Position numbers and translations under genes: made by a program
The notes under the pieces: model-generated
The model's database searches: none
What the model saw: only the letters and a program-made list of their open reading frames with translations
What the model was told of the DNA's origin: nothing
Shown: positions 1-8,393 of the stretch, in pieces
How positions within the stretch are numbered: the first letter of the stretch is position 1
Layout of the letters: each line of letters begins with the position of its first letter
Source of the DNA: Parcubacteria group bacterium GW2011_GWD2_38_12
GTDB taxonomy: Bacteria > Patescibacteriota > Minisyncoccia > GWC2-36-17
NCBI GenBank assembly: GCA_000992345.1
Contig: LBUA01000004.1
Span: forward strand, 1-44,194
Direction: 5' to 3'
DNA length: 44,194 nt

Positions 1-52
1 CCCCTTCCTTTTTGCCCGCCCGAGCGTTCAGTTTGGCGCGCGAAGCGCGCCG

Positions 53-247
53 TCAGTTCCGTTCAAAATAGGTTCGGACTTTGTCGTATAATTGCACCAG
101 TATTTGACTTTCAGGAATTTTGCCGACCGATTCGGCCGCGCGAAGCGCGGAAAGGTATGGAAACACTGGCTCGCCGCGCACGGCGCGGCTCGCCAAACGC
201 AGGTTCGAAATCCCTTGCGATTTTAAGTATTTGCTTTGCCCAATAAA
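53..247 (-). pseudogene. Block-deleted inverted remnant of serine recombinase
   Basis: This minus-strand stretch is built from three blocks of the neighbouring plus-strand recombinase in inverse orientation. Positions 95-208 match 1646-1759 (114 bp, one mismatch seen), 210-224 match 1586-1600, and 226-243 match 630-647. The blocks keep their order but everything between them is lost, so it is a decayed second recombinase copy lying head-to-head with the intact one. Reading frame 53-265 ends with the residues QLYDKVRTYFERN, which look like the native recombinase C-terminus and are missing from the plus-strand gene. The remnant stops near the plus-strand start codon at 251. An assembly chimera is possible because the window edge is close. 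Confidence 0.75.
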
Positions 248-250
248 ACT

Positions 251-1768
251 ATGACTGAACAACATAAATTTTTCTTATACGCCCGCAAGTCCACAGACGT
301 GGAAGATAAACAGATGCGTTCTATCGAAGACCAGATCGCAGAATTGCGCGCCTTTGCGAAACAAGAAAATTTGAATGTTGTTGATATTTTTATTGAAAAG
401 CAAAGTGCCAAAATTCCGGGCCGACCGATATTTGGTCAAATGTTGAAAAAAGTTGAGGACGGCGAAGCCAACGGAATTTTGGCTTGGCACGCGGACAGGT
501 TGGCGCGCAATTCTGTGGACGGCGGGCGTATCATTTACCTTTTGGACACCGAAAAACTTGCGAGCTTGAAGTTTCCAACCCTATGGTTTGAAAATACGCC
601 GCAAGGAAAATTTATGTTGAACATTGTGTTTGGGCAAAGCAAATACTATGTGGATTCTCTTTCCGAAAACACCAAGAGGGGTTTGCGCCAAAAAGTGAAG
701 CGCGGAGAATATCCCGGCCCCGCGCCCATCGGCTACATAAATGACAGCCGCACTAAATCTGTGGTAGTGGACAGAAAGAAAGCAAAGGTTATTCGCGGGG
801 CCTTTGAGCTATATGCCGAGGGCAATTCGCGGTTAGAGGATATTTCAAACTTTTTGGCGCAACGCGGGATACTATCCCGTGGCGGAAAGAGAATCCACAA
901 GACGAGGGCGACTTTTATCCTCTCCAATCCGTTCTATACTGGATTATTTCGCTACTCCAAAGAATTGCACGAGGGCAAATACGAGCCAATCATCGCAAAG
1001 AAAATTTTTGATAAAGTTCAGGAAGTTTTGAAGCAGAGAGGAAGGCCGCACCACAAAACCAAATATGAGCCGCGAGATTTTTGCGGACTAATGAGGTGCG
1101 GCACTTGTGGAATGTCCATAACTGGCGAATACAGGGTTAAGAAGCAGAAAAATGGAAATGTCCACGATTACATTTACTATCACTGCACCAAGAAAAGTAA
1201 ATCAATCAAATGTCCCGAACCCTGTATTCGCCAAGAGGAACTGGACAAACAAATCTCCTCTCTGCTTCAAAAATTTTCTTTGCGTGCGGATTGGGCGGAA
1301 AAACTTTTGGCTATGGCAGAAAAAGATAAAGCGGTATCCGCCCAATCCGTTTCTGCTTTTGTTCTTGAATCTCAAATCAAAATCCGCGCCATGCAAACCA
1401 AGCTCCAGCGACTTCTCGATGGGTATTTAGAACAGGATATTGAACGCGAAATATACCGAGAACAGAAAGCGGTCTTGCTATCCGAAAAGAAGTCGCTGGA
1501 CGAGCAAATGGCGCGAATTGAACAAAAGCAAAATGATTGGCTCGAACCGATGAAAGAATGGATAAAAGTCGCTTCAAACCTCGTCAAAATCGCAAGGGAT
1601 AGCAACCTTTTGGGGAAAAAGGTTGCTGCCAAAGAAATCTTTGGCTCGAACCTGCGTTTGGCGAGCCGCGCTGTGCGCGGCGAGCCAGTGTTTCCATACC
1701 TTTCCGCGCTTCGCGCGGCCGAATCGGTCGGCAAAATTCCTGAAAGTCAAATACTGGTGGGCGCTTGA
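251..1768 (+). CDS. Large serine recombinase (resolvase/invertase family)
   Basis: Site-specific DNA recombinase that cuts DNA through a serine. The N-terminal resolvase domain carries the YARKS motif (catalytic Ser about residue 14 from the ATG) and a run of conserved residues around DRLARN. It is followed by a recombinase domain (RGEYPGPAPIGY, about 145-270) and a zinc beta-ribbon with CGxC...C...C spacing (CGTCGM to CPEPC). A coiled stretch forms the C-terminal third. ATG 251 is preferred over the in-frame TTG at 236; no Shine-Dalgarno is visible. The 3' end is odd: after ILV the frame enters the antisense strand of tRNA-Val and stops there, so about 13 native residues are replaced by GA. 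Likely the integrase of a mobile element; activity after this change is unknown. Confidence 0.9.
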   Translation: MTEQHKFFLYARKSTDVEDKQMRSIEDQIAELRAFAKQENLNVVDIFIEKQSAKIPGRPIFGQMLKKVEDGEANGILAWHADRLARNSVDGGRIIYLLDTEKLASLKFPTLWFENTPQGKFMLNIVFGQSKYYVDSLSENTKRGLRQKVKRGEYPGPAPIGYINDSRTKSVVVDRKKAKVIRGAFELYAEGNSRLEDISNFLAQRGILSRGGKRIHKTRATFILSNPFYTGLFRYSKELHEGKYEPIIAKKIFDKVQEVLKQRGRPHHKTKYEPRDFCGLMRCGTCGMSITGEYRVKKQKNGNVHDYIYYHCTKKSKSIKCPEPCIRQEELDKQISSLLQKFSLRADWAEKLLAMAEKDKAVSAQSVSAFVLESQIKIRAMQTKLQRLLDGYLEQDIEREIYREQKAVLLSEKKSLDEQMARIEQKQNDWLEPMKEWIKVASNLVKIARDSNLLGKKVAAKEIFGSNLRLASRAVRGEPVFPYLSALRAAESVGKIPESQILVGA

Positions 1769-1831
1769 GGACTCGAACCCCAGACCCTCTCGGTGTAAAC
1801 GAGATGCTCTAACCAGCTGAGCTAAGCGCCC
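1755..1831 (-). tRNA. tRNA-Val (TAC)
   Basis: A full cloverleaf reads on the minus strand: acceptor GGGCGCT/AGCGCCC, anticodon stem TCTCG/CGAGA with loop TTTACAC, T-arm GGTTCGAGTC-like, encoded CCA. The 3' end lies exactly at the recombinase junction, and the recombinase stop codon (1766-1768) falls inside it on the other strand. Sequence identity between the recombinase region and its inverted remnant ends at TGGTG (1755-1759), the complement of the tRNA 3' terminus, which suggests this end served as the recombination site. Confidence 0.95.
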
Positions 1832-1970
1832 CTTTGTCGTCCATTTGTCCAAAACAAAACAGTTGACAGTTTATAGATTTTAAGTTTTTAGTCAACTATC
1901 ACAAAAAATAAAACAATAAATACATCACTATTAATAATATAAACGTAGAAATCCCAAACTATAATCCGCT

Positions 1971-2666
1971 TTAAAACAATTCTTTTCTTTCTTTTGATTC
2001 TTTGATAATCTTAAACGCCTCATCAGCGGAATCCACCAAGCTATATAATTTCATATCGCCTTCATCAATCGCTTTATATTTGTCATACATCATCTCTTTG
2101 ACCCATACCAAAAACGGTTCCCAAAAATCTTTTCCCACAAGCACCACTGGTATATCCCGCGAAATCTTATTCGTTTGTATTAAGGTAACTATCTCCGACA
2201 TTTCATCCAGAGTCCCAAATCCTCCCGGAAAAAACACATAGGCCTGCGAAGCAAACGCCAGCATCACTTTTCTAGTAAAGAAATAATGAAATCCCAGTCC
2301 TTTCTTGACATAATCATTTATCCTTTGTTCCATCGGAATAAGCAAGATATTCAACCCAACCGACTGGGCATTAGCTTCAAAAGCTCCACGATTGGCCGCT
2401 TCCATTATTCCGGGTCCGCCACCAGTAATAACGGTAAATCCTTCTTGGCCCAAAAGATAAGCCAAGCGCCTCGCCTCTTTATATTCGGGAATTTCGGAAG
2501 TGAATCTGGCTGATCCAAAAAATGTTACGGTTTTTTTAAGATCCGCCAAAAATTGAAACCCATCCACAAACTCAGCCATAATCCTGAAGATTCTCCACAA
2601 AACGCTCTCGCGAAAATCCATCTTAGAACTTTCGGCTTCTTTTTTGACAGATTTTTCTTCTGACAT
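1971..2666 (-). CDS. LOG family protein (TIGR00730-like)
   Basis: Member of the LOG/lysine-decarboxylase-like Rossmann family. Characterised members release active cytokinin by hydrolysing nucleoside 5'-monophosphates; in bacteria like this one the substrate is unknown, probably a purine nucleotide. The two signature stretches are present: GGGPGIMEAAN (about residues 82-92) and PGGFGTLDE (about 147-155). Length 231 is somewhat longer than the minimal family size because of an N-terminal extension of about 45 residues. No Shine-Dalgarno sequence precedes the ATG. It stands alone, with no operon partner. Confidence 0.85.
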   Translation of the reverse strand: MSEEKSVKKEAESSKMDFRESVLWRIFRIMAEFVDGFQFLADLKKTVTFFGSARFTSEIPEYKEARRLAYLLGQEGFTVITGGGPGIMEAANRGAFEANAQSVGLNILLIPMEQRINDYVKKGLGFHYFFTRKVMLAFASQAYVFFPGGFGTLDEMSEIVTLIQTNKISRDIPVVLVGKDFWEPFLVWVKEMMYDKYKAIDEGDMKLYSLVDSADEAFKIIKESKERKELF

Positions 2667-2781
2667 ATATGAATATCACAAAAATATTAAAAATATAAAG
2701 TTTATTTTACATCTTCAATATTATATGCTACATGTTTTATACTTTTAAATTTACCATTTTTAAAATTCCGAAGCAATATAG

Positions 2782-2820
2782 AAAAAAGCCCCCGAGTTTT
2801 AACACGGGGGCTCACTTTTT
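2782..2820 (-). terminator. Rho-independent terminator
   Basis: Minus strand reads AGCCCCCG, an A-rich loop, CGGGGGCT and then six T. It lies directly downstream of the cupin-type gene. On the plus strand a T-run also follows, so it may act in both directions. Confidence 0.85.
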
Positions 2821-3635
2821 TATTCGGCGGGGCCGTCATATCTGACCTTAGATTCACCGATTCTATATTCATACTCGCTTTCCCATCCTGGATACGCATA
2901 TACAATGGCGGTTAAATATCTTTTGTAATAACCGCCGACACTGCTCATTATAGCAGGCACAATCTTATGCGGAACACCTGCTTCAACAATCAAAGCCCAA
3001 TCATCATTCACCGGGACTTTAATTATATCTCCGTCAACGCCTATCTCAAAATGACCCCTGCCGGATGTAAAAATAAAAATTTCTGTCGTACGACTATGCT
3101 CATGCCAATCGCCCTCTTGCTCTGCGCGCATAAAAGCAAAACTATTGCTGTTTAATTTTCTCTCTTCATCAAAAACCGTGTGCAAAAACTCATATATCCA
3201 ACCTGCTTTAGTATATTTGTGGCAATATCCGGTATGCTTGCCTTTGTATTTTACCAGCCGATATCCTTTTCCGATTATTTTAATTACCGCCTTCCGATAT
3301 CTTGGCTGACCATAACCGTCAATATTCGCCTCCCGAGATTCTTTAAAAATCTCCGGCTTCTTAAATTCATCAGCCCAAAGAAATTTATATCCCCACTCAG
3401 AGATGATTATTTTCTTATTTTCTCTCTTTATAAAGCCATTTACCGCTGACAATAACCAGAAGATTCTTCTGGTCGCCTTCATACCGATATTTTTAGTATC
3501 ATTTGTCAGTAAAGGCCGGTCTGCCAACCACCGCTTAAGATCACTGTTTTTCTTGAAAATTCTCATTTTAGAATAACTCTCTTCATGAATCGCAAGTAGC
3601 GCCAAATAACAATCCTCTGTTCCTATTTTTTTCAT
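2820..3635 (-). CDS. Unknown protein with C-terminal cupin-like domain
   Basis: A 271-residue protein that I do not recognise as a whole. Residues about 165-235 look like a single cupin beta-barrel: H178 and H180 in GDWHEHS, E185, a glycine-rich turn SGRGHFEIG, and H223 in AGVPHKI could form the metal site. The N-terminal 160 residues are basic and rich in aromatic residues with no clear motif. The start is well supported: GGGAGGG lies about 5 bases upstream of the ATG, a strong Shine-Dalgarno of the kind seen on the accessory genes of this window. A terminator follows. Function unknown; cupin assignment moderate. Confidence 0.7.
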   Translation of the reverse strand: MKKIGTEDCYLALLAIHEESYSKMRIFKKNSDLKRWLADRPLLTNDTKNIGMKATRRIFWLLSAVNGFIKRENKKIIISEWGYKFLWADEFKKPEIFKESREANIDGYGQPRYRKAVIKIIGKGYRLVKYKGKHTGYCHKYTKAGWIYEFLHTVFDEERKLNSNSFAFMRAEQEGDWHEHSRTTEIFIFTSGRGHFEIGVDGDIIKVPVNDDWALIVEAGVPHKIVPAIMSSVGGYYKRYLTAIVYAYPGWESEYEYRIGESKVRYDGPAE

Positions 3636-3829
3636 TTCTTCCCTCCCATATTTTATTTTTAAGATACAATTTTATTTGAGAACAAACTACATTAAAAAAA
3701 TAAAAAAAGCAACTTGTTCTCTCTGGTGCAGTATTCTTGAATTAATCCGAACGCATTTTTGCCCAGAAAATTCGGAGCGGCTTCGCCGCAAGATTTAACA
3801 ATTTCCAATTTTTATTTGGCGGCAAATTC
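3636..3829. other. Intergenic stretch, AT-rich with small inverted repeats
   Basis: Contains GAGAACAA and TTGTTCTC about 35 bp apart (3679-3722), separated by two A-runs, and a small GC hairpin GCGGC-TTC-GCCGC near 3778. No gene is apparent. Confidence 0.5.
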
Positions 3830-4099
3830 CTAATGCTCTAGTTCTTTGAGTTGCGCTTCTTCTTCCTGAATAATCTTCTGCCACAATGCTTGGTTTCCGG
3901 TAGCCAACGCAGCTCGTTTAGCTTTATAGTTTTCGTTGATTTTACGAATCCACGAAGAATCTTCGATAAACAGCTTGAGTGTTGGTTCTAAATCTTGATC
4001 GTTAGCTTTAGTAAATAGCAGGAGCAGGTCTTCCCGTTCGGTAGGAAGTAAAGTTGATTCTTGGATCAGTTCTTTGATTTTTTGAAAGTTGGTATCCAT
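3830..4099 (-). CDS. Hypothetical small helical protein
   Basis: An 89-residue, charged, Cys-free protein predicted from composition to be all-helical (runs such as KIKELIQES and IIQEEEAQLKELEH). No catalytic motif is visible. The region gives an uninterrupted frame with acidic/basic alternation typical of real soluble protein. The ATG has no Shine-Dalgarno. Downstream is the spacer at 3636-3829. I do not recognise it; similar short helical proteins of unknown function are common in CPR genomes. Confidence 0.6.
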   Translation of the reverse strand: MDTNFQKIKELIQESTLLPTEREDLLLLFTKANDQDLEPTLKLFIEDSSWIRKINENYKAKRAALATGNQALWQKIIQEEEAQLKELEH

Positions 4100-4161
4100 A
4101 AAAGTTTTGGGTGGATTGTTATCATTGCAATATTCTTCCCATTTTTTTATTTTTAAAAGAT

Positions 4162-4764
4162 TTAATCATTGGAAATGTCGCTTTTTGATACGCGCGCAAG
4201 CGCAAACATTGTGCCATCAGGACTTTTCCAAAAAGAAAGAACCGTGGACCCCTTTAATGTGCCTTTTTCCCGACTAGCAGCTTTCAGAAGGTTTGCTCGA
4301 GCCCTATTCCCGGCAGTGCTTCTTAATAAAGAAATGTTCTGTATTCTCGACACTATTCCTACCGCAAAGATTGTTTCTCCTTCCTCCCAGAATATTTCTC
4401 CGCTGATCGCGCGGGCGACCCATTCTGGCGCACCCTCCCGCGTTTTCGTTTTTTCTTGTTTCCGTACTTGCTCTGTCCGAGTAGTTAGCTTTGTTCCTTG
4501 CGCGTATGCTTCGCTGACCATTCCAGGGCCAACCGAAAGCGCAGAAACAAAAAGCAAAACGCTAGCCACTTGCTTGGCTTTGCCCTTGAACCTTTCTAAA
4601 ACGCTTCGTTCTTGGGCGATGGCTTGCTCTGGTTTTAATTCCGCTTTCTCTACCACCGTCTCACGCATTTCTAATCCCCCTTCTTTAGGAAGTTCTAATG
4701 ACATTTCCTCTTCTGATTTTATTTGTTCTGGGCTAGGCCCAGCTTCGAATGATTTCATACTCAA
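4162..4764 (-). CDS. Hypothetical secreted or membrane-anchored protein
   Basis: A 200-residue protein. An acidic N-terminal tail (about 1-58) precedes a hydrophobic segment (about 64-84) ending in AYAQ, which resembles an internal signal or a membrane anchor with a cleavage-like site. The C-terminal 110 residues are expected outside the membrane and contain no motif I recognise. A plus-strand frame of equal length (4169-4774) covers the same DNA; the minus strand is preferred because of the signal-like segment and balanced charge. Either ATG 4764 or ATG 4758 may be used. Confidence 0.6.
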   Translation of the reverse strand: MSMKSFEAGPSPEQIKSEEEMSLELPKEGGLEMRETVVEKAELKPEQAIAQERSVLERFKGKAKQVASVLLFVSALSVGPGMVSEAYAQGTKLTTRTEQVRKQEKTKTREGAPEWVARAISGEIFWEEGETIFAVGIVSRIQNISLLRSTAGNRARANLLKAASREKGTLKGSTVLSFWKSPDGTMFALARVSKSDISND

Positions 4765-4886
4765 GAATGATTAAAATTTTTCTTTTCTTTTTTCAAAATC
4801 GCCAATTCGTTTTTGCCCCCAAAATTGAATACGAATTAGTCGCCGAGCGAAGCGAGGCGAACCTTCAAAACTCGCAATTTCCTCAA

Positions 4887-4972
4887 TGGTGCGCGGGAGA
4901 GGATTTGAACCTCCACGCCTTACGGCACATGCACCTCAAGCATGCCTGGCTACCAAGTTACAGCACCCGCGC
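4887..4972 (-). tRNA. tRNA-Leu (GAG)
   Basis: Class II tRNA with acceptor GCGCGGG/CCCGCGC, anticodon stem CATGC/GCATG, loop TTGAGGT giving GAG, a long variable arm and encoded CCA. It lies 13 bp downstream of a LAGLIDADG nuclease gene on the same strand. The tRNA has no intron. Confidence 0.95.
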
Positions 4973-4985
4973 AAATTACAACTCA

Positions 4986-5645
4986 TTATTTATGATCAAT
5001 ATTTATTTTCAAAGCTTTTTTAATCTTTTCAAATTTTCTTGAAAGATAAGTTATATTATTAGAATAATATATTTTTGGCAATAGTTTCAAGGAATCTGCC
5101 TTTGCATATCTTAAATAATACATATTTCCATTTTGCGTAATACGACCTCTTATTTTTATTAAATTATAAATTTGGCTATCAATCCACTTAATATGCAATT
5201 CACTAGCTGACATAAACACCGTGTAAAACATAAAACTTGATTTCCATCGCTCATCCCAATATGAATAAAATGTTCCGTCGCCATCAAAATGACCTCGCAA
5301 AAAATCAAAGAAATATTGGCGCGGTATTTTTAATTTAGAAATCACCTTTGATTTTCTAGGCATAAATCCTATCTTAATTAAAAATTTATAAAAACTTATG
5401 TCTCCAAATTGAATGCGTGGAGATTTTTTACCTGTAAAACCAGAAATTTTAAAACCTATCTTTACGTCAATTCCTAAACATTTTTTAAAATTATTAAGTT
5501 GCTCAATATCATTCGATGTAAAATCAAGATGTCTCCCGTCCGGAGATAAATTACCATCGGTGGTTAAAAGTCCTATGGCATAGGCAAAATCAGGCGACCA
5601 CTTTATTTTTACTTTATTTTTTGGTTTTGGTCCTCTTTCCCCCAT
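4986..5645 (-). CDS. LAGLIDADG homing endonuclease, free-standing
   Basis: A 219-residue DNA endonuclease of the LAGLIDADG family. The two helix motifs are visible: AYAIGLLTTDG (about 21-31) and FLRGHFDGDG (about 115-124), each ending in the acidic residue that binds the metal. Two motifs point to a monomer. It ends 13 bp upstream of tRNA-Leu on the same strand and is not inside an intron or intein in this window. Codon use is very AT-rich (many AAA/TTT/ATA codons). Such free-standing enzymes usually cut near their own location; the adjacent tRNA gene is the obvious candidate target, but this is inference. Confidence 0.88.
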   Translation of the reverse strand: MGERGPKPKNKVKIKWSPDFAYAIGLLTTDGNLSPDGRHLDFTSNDIEQLNNFKKCLGIDVKIGFKISGFTGKKSPRIQFGDISFYKFLIKIGFMPRKSKVISKLKIPRQYFFDFLRGHFDGDGTFYSYWDERWKSSFMFYTVFMSASELHIKWIDSQIYNLIKIRGRITQNGNMYYLRYAKADSLKLLPKIYYSNNITYLSRKFEKIKKALKINIDHK

Positions 5646-5743
5646 TTAATTATTATATATTATATCTCAAGCTTATAGCGTATACCAATATTATATTAAA
5701 ATAAAACCTCTTTTTCAAGAGATTTTATTAATAGAAATACATC

Positions 5744-6184
5744 TTATTCCGTTTTTGCTTTTGCTAACTCTTTTGATTCTGTCGGCTCTATTACTGATTC
5801 TTCCGGAACTATCTCGGCCGGAGTCCCCACCACCTCTATTTTTCTCCCTGTTTTAAATCTAGTTTTTCCTTTTGTTTCGCGGACAAAATATAATTTACTC
5901 CTGCTCACTTTCGCTGATTTTACAATTTCAACATTAGCAACCAGTGGCGAATGCGCCGGGAACACTCTTTCAACGCCTATGCCCAGGGAAATTTTTCGCA
6001 CAGTAAAAGTCGCGTCTGGTTTGTCGCCGTGTTTTTTAGCGATAACAAGGCCTTCAAAAATCTGAATTCTGTCTTTGTCACCGTCTTTTACTTTTTGGTG
6101 GACTTTTACGGTATCACCAACCTTAAAATTGAACTTTCCCAAATTCAATTGCTGAGTTTTATTGAAAATATCCAGTTTATTCAT
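5744..6184 (-). CDS. rplS: 50S ribosomal protein L19
   Basis: Large-subunit protein at the interface with the small subunit. Typical L19 features: FKVGDTVKVHQKV near residue 20, RIQIFEGLVIAKK, TFTVRKISLGIGVERVFPAHSPLV, and RSKLYFVRETKGK. The family is usually about 115 residues; this one has an acidic C-terminal tail of about 30 residues rich in Glu and Pro. No Shine-Dalgarno precedes the ATG, as for other core genes here. Confidence 0.95.
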   Translation of the reverse strand: MNKLDIFNKTQQLNLGKFNFKVGDTVKVHQKVKDGDKDRIQIFEGLVIAKKHGDKPDATFTVRKISLGIGVERVFPAHSPLVANVEIVKSAKVSRSKLYFVRETKGKTRFKTGRKIEVVGTPAEIVPEESVIEPTESKELAKAKTE

Positions 6185-6315
6185 TCTTTATCTTTTTGGC
6201 AATTAGCGGTTAGCTATCGGCTATTAGCCAATCCTTATTTAAAATTTACAATTTAATCTACCAAATAATCATAATAAAATCAAGACTCCATTGGTCAAAT
6301 GTCAATTGTCAAATG

Positions 6316-6555
6316 TTAATTGTTATTTTTGACTTTAATAATCTGCACCGGACAGACATCTTGCGCGTCAATATTACATTCGGGATCATCAAGCTCCAGC
6401 TCATAAGTCGTCTCATCCGCTCCTTTCTGCAATTTTGATCCTTTCAAATGAGAAAGTCCGTCTTCTTTCATTTCCCAATACTTCTCGCACACCGCCACGC
6501 AAGAACCGCAACCGATGCAACGATCCCTGAAATGCAAGATTTTATATTTAGCCAC
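6316..6555 (-). CDS. Small ferredoxin (4Fe-4S type)
   Basis: A 79-residue electron carrier. Cysteines CIGCGSC-x3-C (about residues 13-22) plus the late CPVQ cysteine are the ligands of a single-cluster ferredoxin; a further Cys sits in DPECN. The redox partner is not in the window. The last codons (VKNNN, stop) lie inside a repeated word family (AACATTTGACAATTGACATTTGAC-like) that continues downstream of the stop, so the C-terminus seems to have been formed from intergenic repeat. Confidence 0.88.
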   Translation of the reverse strand: MAKYKILHFRDRCIGCGSCVAVCEKYWEMKEDGLSHLKGSKLQKGADETTYELELDDPECNIDAQDVCPVQIIKVKNNN

Positions 6556-6624
6556 TTCAGCAGTTAACAGTTAACAGTTGATAGTTAACGGATTAGTTAA
6601 CTGGGCTTTGTTAAATGTTATAAG

Positions 6625-7365
6625 TTAATTGTTAAATGTTGCGATAGCGTAACTCGCCACTATTGCCGCTGTCTCGCTACGAAGCACCAAATCGCCTAGC
6701 GATAATACATAAAAATTATTCTTTTTCGCAAGCTCGATTTCTTTCTTGCTAAATCCGCCTTCTGGGCCGACAAAAAGATTAAACTTTTTTATTCGCCGCG
6801 GCGAATAAAAGTGTTTTAAAAAATCGTATGATAACTTGTCGCAACACTGGTTTATCTCCTCATGTAAAATAAAATTCACTGAATCTTTTTCTGATATCGC
6901 CGCCATTATTGCATCATCGAAATTTTTCGCTTCGTCTATCATCGGTAATCGTGCCCGGCCGCATTGCTCGCTCGCCTCTTTTACTATTTTTTGCAATCTT
7001 TCATCATTTAAATTTAATTTTATTGAATGTTCCGCAAGTACCGGCATAAATCTTGAAACGCCAATTTCTGTGCATTTTTCAAAAATAAGCTCCACATTAT
7101 CTTTTTTGAGTAAACTCTGGAAAAGAGTAATCTCAACATTTAGTTTCTTCCCCTCTTTTCTGTCATTTATCTGGACTATAATTTCTTTCTTGCCAATGTC
7201 CTTTATTGTCGCATCATATTCAAATCCGCTATTGTCCAACAAAATTATATTCTCGCCCAATTTCACCCTAAAAACAGAACTCAACTGATGCAAAATTCCC
7301 TCATCGTGAAGTGAAACTCTTTTTTTATCATCTATTGAAAAATCTATAAAAAATCTTCGATGCAC
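6625..7365 (-). CDS. rsmE: 16S rRNA m3U1498 methyltransferase
   Basis: SPOUT-class enzyme that methylates N3 of U1498 in 16S rRNA using S-adenosylmethionine. The C-terminal knot carries LFVGPEGGFSKKE and LSLGDLVLRSETAA, the family signature; the N-terminal part is a PUA-like RNA-binding domain (HQLSSVFRVKLGE). Length 246 is normal. The 3' end (ATFNN, stop) runs into TTAACAATTAAC-type repeats that fill the spacer to the ferredoxin gene. No Shine-Dalgarno is visible. Confidence 0.93.
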   Translation of the reverse strand: MHRRFFIDFSIDDKKRVSLHDEGILHQLSSVFRVKLGENIILLDNSGFEYDATIKDIGKKEIIVQINDRKEGKKLNVEITLFQSLLKKDNVELIFEKCTEIGVSRFMPVLAEHSIKLNLNDERLQKIVKEASEQCGRARLPMIDEAKNFDDAIMAAISEKDSVNFILHEEINQCCDKLSYDFLKHFYSPRRIKKFNLFVGPEGGFSKKEIELAKKNNFYVLSLGDLVLRSETAAIVASYAIATFNN

Positions 7366-7447
7366 AAAAATAATTCAGCCGTTCCAGCGGTTTAGCGAGC
7401 ACAGCTTGTTTGACCGAAATAGCTTAACCGCTTGACTAGCTTAACCG

Positions 7448-8050
7448 CTATTCCACAATAACCTGCTCTACCGTCACCGCTCCGCGGGGATTATCGTTTT
7501 CATAGGTTTTAAGCGCTTCTACTTTATCAATCACATCCATACCCTCAATCACTTTTCCAAAGGCCGTATGCTTGCCGTCAAGCCACGGAGTTTCTTTGGC
7601 GGTAACAATAAAAAATTGGCTGCCATTTGTGTTCGGACCGGAATTCGCCATTGCAATAACTCCGCGAACTAATTTATGACTGTTAAATTCATCTTCAAAT
7701 TTATAGCCGGGATCGCCCATACCGTCATTTGACCAATTATCATCTTTACTGTTTGGATCACCACCCTGAATCATAAAATCCTTAATAACACGATGAAACC
7801 TTGTGCCATTATAAAAACCTTCTTTTGATAACTTCACAAAATTCGCCACTGTTTTTGGCGCATCCTTTTCGAAAAGCTCAACTTTAATATCCCCTAAATT
7901 AGTCTTTAAAATAACAATTGACATTTTATTTATATTCTCGGGCTCTAATTGCGGCTGGCTGGCGACATCGACTCTATAAAAACCGAAGTACCAGACAACA
8001 AGCGCTAAAACCAAAACCCAAAATATCCAGATAAAAAATTTTGATTGCAT
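7448..8050 (-). CDS. Cyclophilin-type peptidyl-prolyl isomerase, membrane-anchored
   Basis: Proline isomerase that assists protein folding, here outside the cytoplasmic membrane. Residues about 5-25 are a hydrophobic anchor. The cyclophilin domain (about 45-200) has FHRVIKDFMIQGGDP with the catalytic Arg, GSQFFI, and WLDGKHTAFGKV. It is one of the few secreted folding factors visible in the window. No operon partner; upstream lies a 340-bp spacer full of hairpins. Confidence 0.93.
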   Translation of the reverse strand: MQSKFFIWIFWVLVLALVVWYFGFYRVDVASQPQLEPENINKMSIVILKTNLGDIKVELFEKDAPKTVANFVKLSKEGFYNGTRFHRVIKDFMIQGGDPNSKDDNWSNDGMGDPGYKFEDEFNSHKLVRGVIAMANSGPNTNGSQFFIVTAKETPWLDGKHTAFGKVIEGMDVIDKVEALKTYENDNPRGAVTVEQVIVE

Positions 8051-8393
8051 AAATTCTATATTTTAAATCTTATTAATATGCTTTGCGAGCGAAAATGAGC
8101 GATTGAAATATTCCGAGAGAACCATAAAAATATTTTGTAATTCAAAATAAAGGTTCCCCGCGGCAAGCCGACGGGGTATTTTGTCGGAGCTCGCTTTGCT
8201 CGCGCTTTCTCACCGCAAGCGGTGAGGTATTAGACCTATATTAACTCCTCGGCTCGAAAATACAAAAGATTACTTTTGTATTTTGCTCGCTCTACGTCGT
8301 TAATAATAATACTAAAAAAATAGTCTCTTTTCAATGGGAAACAAAATAGTCCGCCGTGGCGGACTATTTTGCAAAGTTTTTATTAAATTGATA
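8051..8393. repeat. Gene-free spacer with a cluster of hairpins
   Basis: No gene is seen. At least four hairpins follow each other: 8156-8176 (CCCCG...CGGGG with inner CGGC-AA-GCCG), 8209-8226 (CTCACCGC-AA-GCGGTGAG), 8257-8284 (AAAATACAAAAG-ATTA-CTTTTGTATTTT) and 8342-8371 (perfect 14-bp arms, CCGCC core). A GCTCGCTTTGCTCGC stretch lies between the first two. The last one could end transcription of the surface-protein gene. Confidence 0.75.
8342..8371. repeat. CCGCC-core palindrome, copy 1
   Basis: CAAAATAGTCCGCC, GT, GGCGGACTATTTTG: 14-bp perfect arms. It lies 23 bp beyond the stop of the surface-protein gene and may serve as its terminator. Confidence 0.85.

Noticed and set aside
1574-1852. 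Minus-strand frame reading through tRNA-Val (LAQLVRASRLHREGLGFESSS)
   Set aside because: This is the translation of the tRNA itself, a known false gene type.
4169-4774. Plus-strand frame of 201 codons opposite the minus-strand gene 4162-4764
   Set aside because: It is Ser/Phe/Cys-rich, has no motif and mirrors the minus-strand gene, whose product has a signal-like segment.
4986-5645. LAGLIDADG gene as part of an intron in tRNA-Leu
   Set aside because: The tRNA-Leu is continuous and complete, and the nuclease gene lies wholly upstream of it.
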